64,000 nucleotides of DNA. Source: Rhodoferax koreense. Lineage in GTDB: Bacteria > Pseudomonadota > Gammaproteobacteria > Burkholderiales > Burkholderiaceae_C. Positions within the stretch are counted from its first letter, which is position 1; every line of letters starts with the position of its first letter. The position numbers were made by a program, and so were the translations under genes. Shown piece by piece: positions 9,307 through 20,044 of the stretch. Below the pieces are notes generated by a model, which ran no database searches, was not told the DNA's origin, and saw only the letters and a program-made list of their open reading frames with translations. The DNA is taken from positions 1,860,001 to 1,924,000 of the forward strand of contig NZ_CP019236.1 of the NCBI RefSeq assembly GCF_001955695.1. The letters are read 5' to 3'.

Positions 9307-9624
9307 ATGCAAAAAATGAACCGCCGCCACATCATCCTTCAGACCGCCGGTGCCGTCGCCCTCGCGCTGGGCGGCCACCACGCCGCCAGTGCCGCCGGCG
9401 TCAAACTGGAGGAGTCCGACCCCACCGCCGTCAGCCTCGGCTACCGCGAAGACACGCGCAAGGTGGACGACAAGAAATACCCCAAGCATGCCGCTTCGCA
9501 AAACTGCGGCGGGTGCCAACTGTTCCAGGGCACGCCGCAGGCGGCCACGGCGGGCTGCCCGCTGTTCGCCGGCAAGCAGGTGGCCAATGGTGGATGGTGC
9601 AGTGCCTGGGTCAAGAAGGCCTGA
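9307..9624 (+). CDS. High-potential iron-sulfur protein (HiPIP)
   Basis: A 105-residue exported protein with four cysteines at 67, 70, 84 and 98 in the HiPIP arrangement (CGGC, GCPLFAGK, GGWCSAW), which bind one [4Fe-4S] cluster. The N-terminus NRRHIILQTAGAVALALGG looks like a twin-arginine signal, the usual export route for HiPIPs. HiPIPs are soluble periplasmic electron carriers, and placement beside cbb3 genes suggests an electron donor to a terminal oxidase. The ATG at 9316 is an alternative start. A TTGACC about 70 bases upstream could be part of a promoter. Confidence 0.9.
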   Translation: MQKMNRRHIILQTAGAVALALGGHHAASAAGVKLEESDPTAVSLGYREDTRKVDDKKYPKHAASQNCGGCQLFQGTPQAATAGCPLFAGKQVANGGWCSAWVKKA

Positions 9625-9637
9625 TCGAGGAGGCAAC

Positions 9638-10000
9638 ATGTCGGCTCCATTAGCCTGTTCCACCTCCACCATCGAGGGCACGACCCTGTTCGACGGCGTC
9701 CAGGCCCGCAAGGGCTATGCGCTCAACAAGATGTGCTTTTCCTTCAACAGTGCGGCCTGCCGCGAGGAGTTCCTGCGCGACGAAGCCGCCTACTGCGCGC
9801 GCTTCGGGCTCAACGAAGCGCAAACCTCGGCGATTGCACGGCGCAATGTGCTGGATCTCATCGCAGCCGGCGGCAACGCCTATTACCTGGCCAAGTTCGC
9901 CGGCATCTTCGGGCTGGACATGCAGGACATCGGCGCGCAGCAGACCGGCCTCACGCGCGAACAATTCCAGGCCAAGCTGCTGGCCGCAGCGGGAGACTGA
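9638..10000 (+). CDS. ligA: Extradiol dioxygenase alpha subunit (LigA family)
   Basis: A 120-residue protein of the LigA family, the small helical subunit of class III extradiol dioxygenases such as protocatechuate 4,5-dioxygenase. The family pattern is seen in SAACREEFLRDEAAYCARFGL, then RRNVLDLIAAGGNAYYLAKF and the GLDMQDIGAQQTG stretch. It lies four bases before the LigB-like gene and is preceded by GAGGAGG. It is shorter than PmdA/LigA of well-studied strains (about 140-150 residues). The exact aromatic substrate is not certain. Confidence 0.85.
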   Translation: MSAPLACSTSTIEGTTLFDGVQARKGYALNKMCFSFNSAACREEFLRDEAAYCARFGLNEAQTSAIARRNVLDLIAAGGNAYYLAKFAGIFGLDMQDIGAQQTGLTREQFQAKLLAAAGD

Positions 10001-10003
10001 ACC

Positions 10004-10879
10004 ATGGCTGAAATCATCGGCGCCATCACCACATCGCACGTGCCCGCCATCGGCCGGGCCATTGCGCGAGACCTGCAGCAGCAGCCCTACTGGAAGCCAT
10101 TCTTCGACAGTTTTCCCCCGGTGCGCGCCTGGCTCGCCGAGAAGCGGCCGGACGTCGCCGTGGTCATCTACAACGACCATGGCCTCAATTTTTTCCTCGA
10201 CAAGATGCCGACCTTCTCCGTCGGCGCCGCGGCCTCGTACAGCGGCGCCGACGAAGGTTGGGGCCTGCCCGTTGGCCTGCCGTTTCCGGGCGACCAGGAC
10301 CTGTCCTGGCACCTCGTCGAATCGTTGATGCAGGAAGAATTCGACATTGCCACCTGCCAGGAGATGCTGGTCGACCATGCGCTCACGCTGCCGATGAAGC
10401 TGCTGTGGCCTGACGCCGAGAAGCAGGGCGCATGGCCGGTCACGATCGTGCCGGTGTGCATCAACACCGTGCAGTTCCCCCTGCCGACGGCCGCGCGCTG
10501 CTACCGGCTGGGCCAGGCCATCGGCCGCGCGATCTCGTCCTGGAATGCGGACCGGCGCGTGGTCGTGGTGGGCACGGGCGGACTCTCGCACCAGCTCGAC
10601 GGCGAGCGCGCGGGTTTCATCAACAAGCGTTTCGATGAACAGTTCATGCACAGCCTTGCCGCCGACCCGGAGTGGGCCACACGCTTCACGATCAACCAGT
10701 TGGTGGAAAAAGTGGGGACCCAGGGTGTGGAGTTGCTGATGTGGCTCGCGGCGCGCGGCACGCTGTCGGGCGAGGTGCGCGAACTGCATTCGGGCTACCA
10801 CATCCCCATCTCCAACACGGCCGCCGGGCTGATGCTGTTCGAACCTGCGCCAGCCTCGACAGCGTTGTCCATGGCTTGA
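10004..10879 (+). CDS. ligB: Extradiol dioxygenase catalytic beta subunit (LigB family)
   Basis: A 291-residue class III ring-cleavage dioxygenase subunit aligning by eye along its length with LigB of protocatechuate 4,5-dioxygenase. Features: TTSHVPAIG with the first iron-ligand His, YNDHGLNFF with the second, EEFDIATCQEMLVDHALTLP with the catalytic His, and GTGGLSHQLDGERAG. Fe(II) is held by two His and one Glu. It would open a catechol-type ring, probably protocatechuate or a relative. No other gene of the 4,5-cleavage pathway is in the window. Confidence 0.88.
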   Translation: MAEIIGAITTSHVPAIGRAIARDLQQQPYWKPFFDSFPPVRAWLAEKRPDVAVVIYNDHGLNFFLDKMPTFSVGAAASYSGADEGWGLPVGLPFPGDQDLSWHLVESLMQEEFDIATCQEMLVDHALTLPMKLLWPDAEKQGAWPVTIVPVCINTVQFPLPTAARCYRLGQAIGRAISSWNADRRVVVVGTGGLSHQLDGERAGFINKRFDEQFMHSLAADPEWATRFTINQLVEKVGTQGVELLMWLAARGTLSGEVRELHSGYHIPISNTAAGLMLFEPAPASTALSMA

Positions 10880-10942
10880 GGCGGGCCCGTCGTGAGCGGC
10901 GCGGCCGGGAGTGGCTGAATCCCTGACGCGCGGGCCTGCCGC

Positions 10943-11116
10943 TCAGGCTTCCAGCCTGGTGTCGCCGGCCGAACCGCCGGGCCCGTCGGCGCTTTCATCG
11001 GTATCGGACGCCAGGCCCTTGAGCGCGGCGGCCAGCAGGATCACCCACGGCAGCACCACCAGGAGCATTGGAGCCCAGAACTCGACCGCCGCGGCGGGTG
11101 TCGCGAAGGATGGCAT
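10943..11116 (-). CDS. Small single-span membrane protein, unknown
   Basis: A 57-residue ORF with one strong helix (WAPMLLVVLPWVILLAAALKGL) and a Ser/Asp/Gly-rich tail. It starts 14 bases after the stop of the small ORF at 11131-11373, on the same strand, so the two may be co-transcribed. No ribosome-binding site stands out and no family is recognised. Confidence 0.4.
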   Translation of the reverse strand: MPSFATPAAAVEFWAPMLLVVLPWVILLAAALKGLASDTDESADGPGGSAGDTRLEA

Positions 11117-11130
11117 GGCGACCACGGCGC

Positions 11131-11373
11131 TCAGCCGTTCACGGCGTCCGGGCGCACCTCGACGTCGGCACAATCGCGACCCTGTACGCCGATGGCGTCC
11201 ATGTCCAACCCCTTGGCGTCTTGGGGTGAGGCCGAATGCCCCACGCAGGTCACTGCCGGTAGGTGCATCGTGGCCAGGTCCGTGTCGTCGTCGCGATAGA
11301 ACTGGTGGATACCGCCGATGACTGCCAGCGTGATCAGGAATTTGGCACGAAGCATGGATTTGGCGCGTAGCAT
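11131..11373 (-). CDS. Small exported or anchored protein, unknown
   Basis: An 80-residue ORF from the ATG at 11373. The N-terminus carries a short tandem repeat (MLRAKSMLRAKF), then a hydrophobic stretch (LITLAVIGGIH) and an acidic segment with two cysteines. The repeat gives two candidate ATG starts, and a TTG lies further upstream at 11400. No family is recognised. The AT-rich palindromic stretch just upstream could be its promoter, which gives the ORF some support. Confidence 0.4.
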   Translation of the reverse strand: MLRAKSMLRAKFLITLAVIGGIHQFYRDDDTDLATMHLPAVTCVGHSASPQDAKGLDMDAIGVQGRDCADVEVRPDAVNG

Positions 11374-11725
11374 GGGAATTGTCGAAAGTTTGTAGGACAA
11401 GATCGCTTTTGTCGCAATTTTCTGAGATTCGATCGAATTTCGAATAGGAGCTTCTACCTATTCGGTTAAAAAACGTGTCAATAAACAGGCGTGGTCGCCT
11501 GCCGGTCAAGCGAGCCGGCCGCTTTGACCCGGCCCGGCGCATCGGCGGAGTTGGTGCATGTCGACCGGATCGCTCACGATCTGGGGTAGATCGGAAGAGG
11601 CCATGCGGATGAGGAAATCGATGGGCATGGTGTGTAACCCAGGTTGTCGATGGATACCTCCAGCTTAGGTCCATGCGCCAGGCCAAGTGTGGCGTGATGG
11701 TGAAACCGGGCCGAGCCCGGTCGCT
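11374..11725. other. Intergenic stretch with AT-rich palindromes
   Basis: The first 90 bases are far more AT-rich than the surroundings. They hold a perfect 12-base palindrome ATTCGATCGAAT (11427-11438) and a 7-base inverted repeat GAATAGG/CCTATTC (11442-11448 and 11457-11463). These probably contain the promoter or operator of the small minus-strand ORFs. The rest is GC-rich without a convincing gene. A hairpin ACCGGGC/GCCCGGT (11705-11721) just after the stop of the hybrid kinase may be a weak terminator for it. Confidence 0.5.
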
Positions 11726-14563
<2,838 letters not shown>

Positions 14564-14737
14564 AACGCCCCAGCAGTACCGACGCCCGCACGCAGGGGCA
14601 GATGTTGGTGATTGCGATGCGTCGACCGACAGATCGCCCGGATTCCGCCTGCATTCTGACGGTCAGGGCGCTGTTTTGCAACAATCTGTCAAAAGTGCGT
14701 CCGATTGGCCGCCTGCGCGCTCCAAACTGCGTGCCGA

Positions 14738-15001
14738 TCAGTCCGGGGTCTGCTCGAAATCGTGCAGCAAGCGTTCCAGGTGGGGGCGCCGTTCGGGTTC
14801 GGCCAGGCAGCCGGCATAGAAATGGTCGTCGAAGGTGACGATGATGGCGTCGCGCAGCGGGCGGCCATCGGCGACCAGGCGGGCGATGCGCACGGCTTCG
14901 AGCGCGTATTCGCTCTCCACCGGATCGTCGACCCGGCAGCCCATGCCCATCAGGTCAAAACGCTGCAAGGTTGAGAGCACTTCCTGTTTTGCGATTTCCA
15001 T
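14738..15001 (-). CDS. Conserved small protein, unknown
   Basis: An 87-residue soluble acidic protein beginning MEIAKQEVLSTLQRFDLMG and ending LERLLHDFEQTPD. The start at 15001 is preferred because the upstream in-frame extension lacks coding character. It contains GMGCRVDDPVESEYALEA and TFDDHFYAGCLAEPERRPH, but no family is recognised. Good coding periodicity supports a real gene. It may be transcribed with the hemerythrin gene upstream on the same strand. Confidence 0.6.
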   Translation of the reverse strand: MEIAKQEVLSTLQRFDLMGMGCRVDDPVESEYALEAVRIARLVADGRPLRDAIIVTFDDHFYAGCLAEPERRPHLERLLHDFEQTPD

Positions 15002-15142
15002 GGTGCGAATTTCTCCCTGATCTCCAACGGTCGTACCGACAAGCAAGATCGGCACCAGTTTTGCTGCATTGCAACATTCTGCCGGGAAACCTTGCCTGTG
15101 CGGTGTAGGAGGAAAGCCCATCCTCGGTCTGGGTCTGGCGGG

Positions 15143-15640
15143 TCAGCCGCGCGCGGCCATCAGTTCCTGCTTGCGCGCCAGCATGCGTTCACCGAGCGCC
15201 ATCATGTCGAGCTTGGTGCCTTTGGCCTTGGGGAACATTTCGTTCTGCTCCTCCTTCACGTGGTGCTTCACATATTCGCCCATGACCTTGATCTTCGCAT
15301 CGAACATCTCGCCATCCGGTGCCACACCTTCCACCTGCGCGATCAGGTCTTTCAGCGTGGCGTGCTCCACCGTGGCTTCGGGCACCAGTTCCTTGTCCTT
15401 GAGCGCGGCTTTCACCGCCGGATAGAAGATTTCCTCTTCCACCTGGGCGTGCACCGTGAGCTCGCTGCAGATCTGCGCCACCAGCTTGGCCTTCTTGGAC
15501 GCGGAACGGGTGGATTCATATTGATCGAACAGGTCGCTGACCAGCTTGTGGTCGGCGCGCAGCAGGGCGGTGGCTTCCTTGGGCGGGGCGGTCTTCCTGG
15601 CGGGGCTCTTCTTCGCGGGGGTCTTGCTTGCAGTTGCCAT
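15143..15640 (-). CDS. Hemerythrin-like domain protein
   Basis: A 165-residue protein. A Lys/Ala/Pro-rich N-terminal tail (about 22 residues, TPAKKSPARKTAPPK) precedes a four-helix hemerythrin fold. Probable di-iron ligands are H31 (LRADHKLV), H64 and E68 (VHAQVEEEIFYPA), H93 (VEHATLKDL), and H127 with E131 (KHHVKEEQNEMFP). Such proteins bind oxygen or act in redox and nitrosative stress responses. The basic tail could bind nucleic acid. It is divergent from the flavin reductase gene at 15854, close to fnr. Confidence 0.88.
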   Translation of the reverse strand: MATASKTPAKKSPARKTAPPKEATALLRADHKLVSDLFDQYESTRSASKKAKLVAQICSELTVHAQVEEEIFYPAVKAALKDKELVPEATVEHATLKDLIAQVEGVAPDGEMFDAKIKVMGEYVKHHVKEEQNEMFPKAKGTKLDMMALGERMLARKQELMAARG

Positions 15641-15853
15641 GGTATTTGGGTCTTTCTTCTTTGCGTGGGGCGGGGGAGGAATTTCCGGCCGCGATGCCAA
15701 TCTAGACGGCGGGGCGGGACGGCGGCGTCAGCCAAATCACACACGCCGCGTCGTCAAGCAGCGCATGCGGCTGTCTTTCGCAGCGGAAAACCGGCCCGTG
15801 CCATGCACAATCGGACGCGTACCGCGGATGCGGCAACCGATGGAGTCGAGCAC

Positions 15854-17557
15854 ATGGCACAGCCAGTCCCCGCGCCTTATTCAGCCACGCTGCACACCCG
15901 TTTCGAGCAGATGTTCCCCGTGCTGTCGGAGGAGGAGGTGGGCCGCCTGCAACGCTTCGGCACCCTGTGCCGGTTCGGCAGGGGCGACGTGCTGTTCGAT
16001 GCAGGCAAACCGTCGCCTGGCATGTATCTGATCATCTCCGGCCACGCCAGCGTGACCCAGCGCGATGGCATGCACCACGTCACGCCCATCGTCGAGCAGG
16101 GCCCGGGCCAGTTCATCGCCGAGGTCGGCCAGTTGTCCGGGCAATACGCGCTGGTGGACGTGGTGGCCGACGACGACCTGACCGCCGTGCTGATTCCCCA
16201 GGACCGGCTGCGCGCGCTCATCGTCGAGGAAGCGGTGCTCGGCGAACGCATCACCCGCGCGCTGATCCTGCGCCGCGTGAGCCTCATGGAGTCGGGCGGC
16301 GGCGGCGTGGTGCTGATCGGGCACGGCGGCAGCGCGGCCGTGGTGCGGCTGCAGGGTTTTCTGGCCCGCAACGTGCAGCCGCACCGCCTGCTCGATCCAT
16401 CCGGCGACGAGGAGGCGGCCGCGCTGGTGGCGCGTCTGGCGGTCGGCGCGGCGGACCTGCCGCTGGCCGTCTGTCCCAGTGGCACCATCCTGCGCAACCC
16501 CACGGACAAGCAGCTGGCGCGCGAGATCGGCATGGTGGCTTCGGCCCGGGCGGAGGAGCGTTTCGACGTGGTGATCGTCGGCGCCGGCCCGTCCGGCCTG
16601 GCCACCGCCGTCTATGGCGCCTCGGAAGGACTGTCGGTGGCGGTGGTGGACCGGCGCGGCTACGGCGGGCAGGCCGGTGCCAGCGCGCGCATCGAGAACT
16701 ACTTCGGCTTTCCCACCGGCATCAGCGGCCAGGCCTTGAGCGGCCGCGCCTACGTGCAGGCGCAGAAGTTCGGCACCCGGATGCTGATGCCAGTGTGTGT
16801 GGAGCGGCTGGTGCCGGAGCGTGTCGACGGCCTGCTGCAGATCGAACTCGACGACGGCAGCCGCCTGCGCGCGAAGGCCGTGGTGGTGGCCAGCGGGGCC
16901 GACTACCGGCGTCCGGCCATTCCCGACCTGGCGAGCTTTGAAGGCCGGGGCGTCTGGTATTGGGCCTCGCCGCTCGAAGCCAAGATGTGCACGCGTGCCG
17001 AGGTGGTGCTGGTCGGCGGCGGCAACTCCGCGGGTCAGGCGGCGGTGTTTCTGGCCGGCTTCGCGGCGAAAGTGCACATGGTGATCCGCGGTGCAGGCCT
17101 GAAGCAGACCATGTCGAGTTACCTGATCTCGCGCATCGCGGCCGCGCCCAACATCGTGCTGATGCCGCGCACCGAGGTCACCGCGCTGGTGGGCGATGCG
17201 GGCGGCCAGCTGGCCGAGGTGGAATGCACGAACCGCGAGACTGGCGCCACGCAGGCCATCGCCACGCGCAACCTGTTCCTGTTCGTCGGGGCCGATCCGG
17301 CCACGCGCTGGCTGGCCAACGGCGGCGTGCTCCTCGATGCGGCGGGTTTTGTCGTTACCGGCGGGCCGGCGGGCCGGCATCTGCTGGAGTCGTCGATTCC
17401 CGGCGTGTTCGCGGTGGGCGATGTGCGCTCGGGTTCGGTCAAACGCGTCGGCGCGGCGATCGGCGAAGGCGCCCAGGTGGTGGCCGCGTTGCACGCCTTC
17501 CTCGCGGCGGAGCCCGCGCCGGTACCGGACGCCGCGCTGCCGGCCCAGGCCGCCTGA
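15854..17557 (+). CDS. Cyclic-nucleotide-binding domain fused to thioredoxin-reductase-like flavoprotein
   Basis: A 567-residue fusion. Residues about 15-140 form a cNMP-binding (Crp-like) domain (EEEVGRLQRFG, ISGHASVTQRDGM, FIAEVGQLSG). After a short linker domain, residues from about 230 form a pyridine-nucleotide flavoreductase with two dinucleotide folds (VVIVGAGPSGLATAVYG and VVLVGGGNSAGQAAVFLAG) and a C-terminal FAD motif ending GVFAVGDVRSGSVKRV. The redox-active CxxC of thioredoxin reductase is missing, so the electron acceptor is unknown. The start is the ATG after GGAGTCGAGCAC. It faces fnr with three bases between the stops. Confidence 0.9.
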   Translation: MAQPVPAPYSATLHTRFEQMFPVLSEEEVGRLQRFGTLCRFGRGDVLFDAGKPSPGMYLIISGHASVTQRDGMHHVTPIVEQGPGQFIAEVGQLSGQYALVDVVADDDLTAVLIPQDRLRALIVEEAVLGERITRALILRRVSLMESGGGGVVLIGHGGSAAVVRLQGFLARNVQPHRLLDPSGDEEAAALVARLAVGAADLPLAVCPSGTILRNPTDKQLAREIGMVASARAEERFDVVIVGAGPSGLATAVYGASEGLSVAVVDRRGYGGQAGASARIENYFGFPTGISGQALSGRAYVQAQKFGTRMLMPVCVERLVPERVDGLLQIELDDGSRLRAKAVVVASGADYRRPAIPDLASFEGRGVWYWASPLEAKMCTRAEVVLVGGGNSAGQAAVFLAGFAAKVHMVIRGAGLKQTMSSYLISRIAAAPNIVLMPRTEVTALVGDAGGQLAEVECTNRETGATQAIATRNLFLFVGADPATRWLANGGVLLDAAGFVVTGGPAGRHLLESSIPGVFAVGDVRSGSVKRVGAAIGEGAQVVAALHAFLAAEPAPVPDAALPAQAA

Positions 17558-17566
17558 GCGTCAGGC
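17552..17566. terminator. Short hairpin between convergent genes
   Basis: GCCTGA-GCG-TCAGGC forms a 6-base-pair hairpin in which each arm contains one of the two converging stop codons (the flavoreductase and fnr). There is no T-run, so it is at best a weak bidirectional terminator. Confidence 0.35.
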
Positions 17567-18283
17567 CGCCAGCGCCTCTTCCTGTTCCACGTGCTCGAGC
17601 TGGTGGATGTCGAGGATGCGCACATGCTTCTGCTGCACCTCGATGATGCCCAGAGCCGCCAGCCTGGAGAACGCGCGGCTGATGGTCTCCAGCTTCAGGC
17701 CGAGGTAGGAGCCGATCTCTTCGCGTGTCATGCGCAGCACGAATTCGCAGGCGGAGAAGCCGCGCGTACGCAGCCGGGCGGCCAGGTTCAGCAGGAAGGA
17801 GGCGAGCCGTTCCTCGGCGCGCATGCCGCCGAGCAGCAGCATCATGCCGTGGTCGCGCACGATCTCGCGGCTCATCAACTGGTGCAGGTGGTGCTGCATC
17901 GCCGGAATCTCCCGCGACACCGTCTCCAGCCGGTCGAAGCGGATCGAGCAGACCTCGGCGTCCTCCAGGGCCACCGCGTCGCTCTGGTGGTGTCCGGTGT
18001 GGATGCCGTCCAGCCCGAGGATTTCTCCTGCCATCTGGAAACCCGTCACCTGTTCGCGGCCGCTGTCGCACGACACGCTTGTCTTGAAGAAACCGGTGCG
18101 CACGGTGTAGAGCGACACGAAGTCGTCGCCGTTGTTGTACAGGGCGTCGCCGCGATGGACGCGGATGCGCTTGGACATCAGCGAGTCGATCCGGTCGCGC
18201 TCGCCGGCGTCGAGGCCGGCCGGCAGGCAATGGGCCTGCAGCTTGCATTCGGCACAGGTCGTGGTCGTTGCGGTTGGGTTCAT
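17561..18283 (-). CDS. fnr: FNR-type oxygen-sensing transcription regulator
   Basis: A 240-residue Crp/FNR regulator. Cysteines at 10, 13 and 19 (CAECKLQAHC) and a central cysteine near 112 (EVCSIRF) match the [4Fe-4S] ligands of FNR. The cNMP-like barrel, the dimer helix (MMLLLGGMRAEERLASFLLNL) and the helix-turn-helix follow. The recognition helix reads LETISRAF, with the Glu, Ser and Arg that read TTGAT. Loss of the cluster under oxygen would inactivate it. FNR boxes in this window (625, 3141, 18438, and possibly 19999) make the cbb3 cluster and its own flank likely targets. Start is ATG 18283, preceded by AAGGAG. Confidence 0.95.
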   Translation of the reverse strand: MNPTATTTTCAECKLQAHCLPAGLDAGERDRIDSLMSKRIRVHRGDALYNNGDDFVSLYTVRTGFFKTSVSCDSGREQVTGFQMAGEILGLDGIHTGHHQSDAVALEDAEVCSIRFDRLETVSREIPAMQHHLHQLMSREIVRDHGMMLLLGGMRAEERLASFLLNLAARLRTRGFSACEFVLRMTREEIGSYLGLKLETISRAFSRLAALGIIEVQQKHVRILDIHQLEHVEQEEALAA

Positions 18284-18437
18284 CACTGCTCCTTGTTGAG
18301 GCTGGTGATGTGAATGTAGGCGGGCCCGGCACATGCCTCTGTAGGGAGTTCTCGACGTGGCATGAAGGGAGGCATGGCCGGCCGCACAGGCGCGTCGGCC
18401 GCACCGTCGCCAAATACCACCTCTGCCTGTCGCAGGG

Positions 18438-18451
18438 TTGACGCCGATCAA
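18438..18451. promoter_or_regulatory. FNR box between fnr and the receiver-like gene
   Basis: TTGACGCCGATCAA differs from the consensus at one base. Its centre plus 41.5 bases puts a transcription start near 18486, 17 bases before the ATG at 18503, with CACACT as a possible -10. This fits class II activation of the rightward gene. It is about 155 bases upstream of fnr on the other strand, so effects on fnr are also possible. Confidence 0.65.
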
Positions 18452-18502
18452 GCCCGGCCGTGCATTCAGCATCCACACTGCCGACTGAGTCGCCGATACC
18501 GG

Positions 18503-18850
18503 ATGCGAAGCAAGGACGAACTGGTGAGCAAGCTGTTGAAAATTCTGACCGTGTTCGAAGCCGGGAGCCACCGTGAACTGGTCCGCCATTGGTGCGAGGC
18601 CCTGGCACCGGGCAGCCAGGTCTTGGACGTGGCCAGCGCCACCGACGCCGTGCTCACGTTGCTGGGCGAGCCGGTCGACCTGTTGCTCGTGGACACCGGT
18701 ATCGCCGGCGACCTGCTGCCCAGCCTGCGGCGCCATGCGCGGCGCTCGGCCCCGAAGGCCAGGCTGCTGATGTTCGGCGAAGCCGGCGACGGGGTGCTGC
18801 CGTGGTCGGAGCTGGCGCCCACCCTGCAGCGGCTGCTGCCGGCGGCCTGA
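18503..18850 (+). CDS. Degenerate receiver-domain protein
   Basis: A 115-residue stand-alone receiver-like fold. LKILTVFEAG forms the first strand without the usual acidic pair, DLLLVDTGIAG holds the candidate phospho-acceptor Asp, and LLMFGEAGDG replaces the T/S-containing strand. The conserved Lys near the end is not evident. It has no output domain. Phosphorylation is doubtful; it may act by protein binding. Under an FNR-type box beside fnr, it is probably made at low oxygen. The start at 18503 is chosen because the upstream extension is Arg/Pro-rich and overlaps the FNR box. Confidence 0.7.
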   Translation: MRSKDELVSKLLKILTVFEAGSHRELVRHWCEALAPGSQVLDVASATDAVLTLLGEPVDLLLVDTGIAGDLLPSLRRHARRSAPKARLLMFGEAGDGVLPWSELAPTLQRLLPAA

Positions 18851-18860
18851 GGTCCGGCGT

Positions 18861-19937
18861 CTAGGGCGTGATCGCCACCTTCAGCACGCCGTCGCGCTGA
18901 TGGGCGAACAATTCGTAGGCGCGCTCGATGTCGTCGAGCTTGAAGCGGTGCGTCACCATGGCGTGCAGGTCGACGCGGCCGGATTCGACCACCGACATCA
19001 GCCGGCGCATGCGCTCCTTGCCGCCGGGGCAGAGCGACGTCACGATGCGGTGGTCGCCCAGGCCGGCGGCGAAGGCGCCCACCGGAATCGTCAGGTCGGC
19101 GGAGTACACGCCAAGGCTCGACAAGGTGCCGCCGGGCCGCAGCACGCGCAGCGCGGCCTCGAACGTGGATTGCGTGCCGAGCGCCTCGATGGCCACGTCC
19201 ACCCCGCGGCCTTCGGTGAGCCGCATGATCTCGGCCACCGCATCGAGCCTGCCGCTGTCGACCACATGGTCGGCACCCATCCGGCGCGCCATGGCCAGGC
19301 GGTCGGGCAGCCGGTCCACACCGATCACCAGGCCGGCACCGCTGAGTCTGGCGCCGGCGGTGGCGCACAGGCCGATCGGCCCCTGGGCGAACACGGCCAC
19401 GGTGTCGCCGATGCGGATGCCGCCGTTTTCCGCGCCGCTGAAGCCGGTGGACATGATGTCGGGGCACATCAGGACCTGTTCGTCGCCGAGGGTGTCGGGC
19501 ACCGGCGCCAGATTCGCCATGGCGTCGGGCACCAGCAGGTATTCGGCCTGGCAGCCGTCGATGGTGTTGCCGAATTTCCAGCCGCCCATGGCCTTCCAGC
19601 CATGCCGCGTGCCGGCGCCGTCTTGCGAGCAGGTGCCGCACAGGCAGGCGTTGCTCCAGCCGCTGGGCGTGATCGCGCCGGCGATCACGCGCTGGCCCTC
19701 GCTGTAGCCGGTAACGGCGGAGCCGAGCTTTTCGATGACGCCCACCGGCTCGTGGCCGATCGTGAGGCCGCGCGCCACCGGATATTCGCCCCTGAGGATG
19801 TGCACGTCGGTGCCGCAGATGGTGGTGGTCGTGACCCGCATCAGCGCGTCCAGCGGCCCCACGTCGGGAATTGGCTTGTCGTCGAGGACGATGCGCCCCG
19901 GTTCGACGAATATCGCTGCCTTCATCATTCTCGCCAT
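18861..19937 (-). CDS. Zinc-dependent alcohol dehydrogenase
   Basis: A 358-residue medium-chain dehydrogenase. Catalytic zinc ligands are in TTTICGTDVH and GLTIGHEPVG. The structural-zinc lobe is atypical, with CLCGTC and few further cysteines. The Rossmann motif appears as VFAQGPIGLCATAGARLSGA. It resembles NAD-dependent dehydrogenases of the isopropanol/butanediol type. A probable FNR site lies 62-75 bases upstream, consistent with use under low oxygen. The start is ATG 19937; an ATG a few codons in (MMKAAIF) is also possible. Confidence 0.9.
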   Translation of the reverse strand: MARMMKAAIFVEPGRIVLDDKPIPDVGPLDALMRVTTTTICGTDVHILRGEYPVARGLTIGHEPVGVIEKLGSAVTGYSEGQRVIAGAITPSGWSNACLCGTCSQDGAGTRHGWKAMGGWKFGNTIDGCQAEYLLVPDAMANLAPVPDTLGDEQVLMCPDIMSTGFSGAENGGIRIGDTVAVFAQGPIGLCATAGARLSGAGLVIGVDRLPDRLAMARRMGADHVVDSGRLDAVAEIMRLTEGRGVDVAIEALGTQSTFEAALRVLRPGGTLSSLGVYSADLTIPVGAFAAGLGDHRIVTSLCPGGKERMRRLMSVVESGRVDLHAMVTHRFKLDDIERAYELFAHQRDGVLKVAITP

Positions 19938-19998
19938 GGCATTTCCCCCGCTGCTGTTGCCTGGTCCGGCAGCATCGGTCGGGTGCGGGCGCGGACCT

Positions 19999-20012
19999 TT
20001 GCGATGGATCAA
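19999..20012. promoter_or_regulatory. Candidate FNR site upstream of the alcohol dehydrogenase
   Basis: On the minus strand the sequence is TTGATCCATCGCAA: one perfect half-site and one with two mismatches. The class II spacing gives a transcription start near 19964, 27 bases before the start codon. Confidence 0.4.
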
Positions 20013-20044
20013 ACCACCCGCCGAATACCGCGGCCCGGCCCTGC

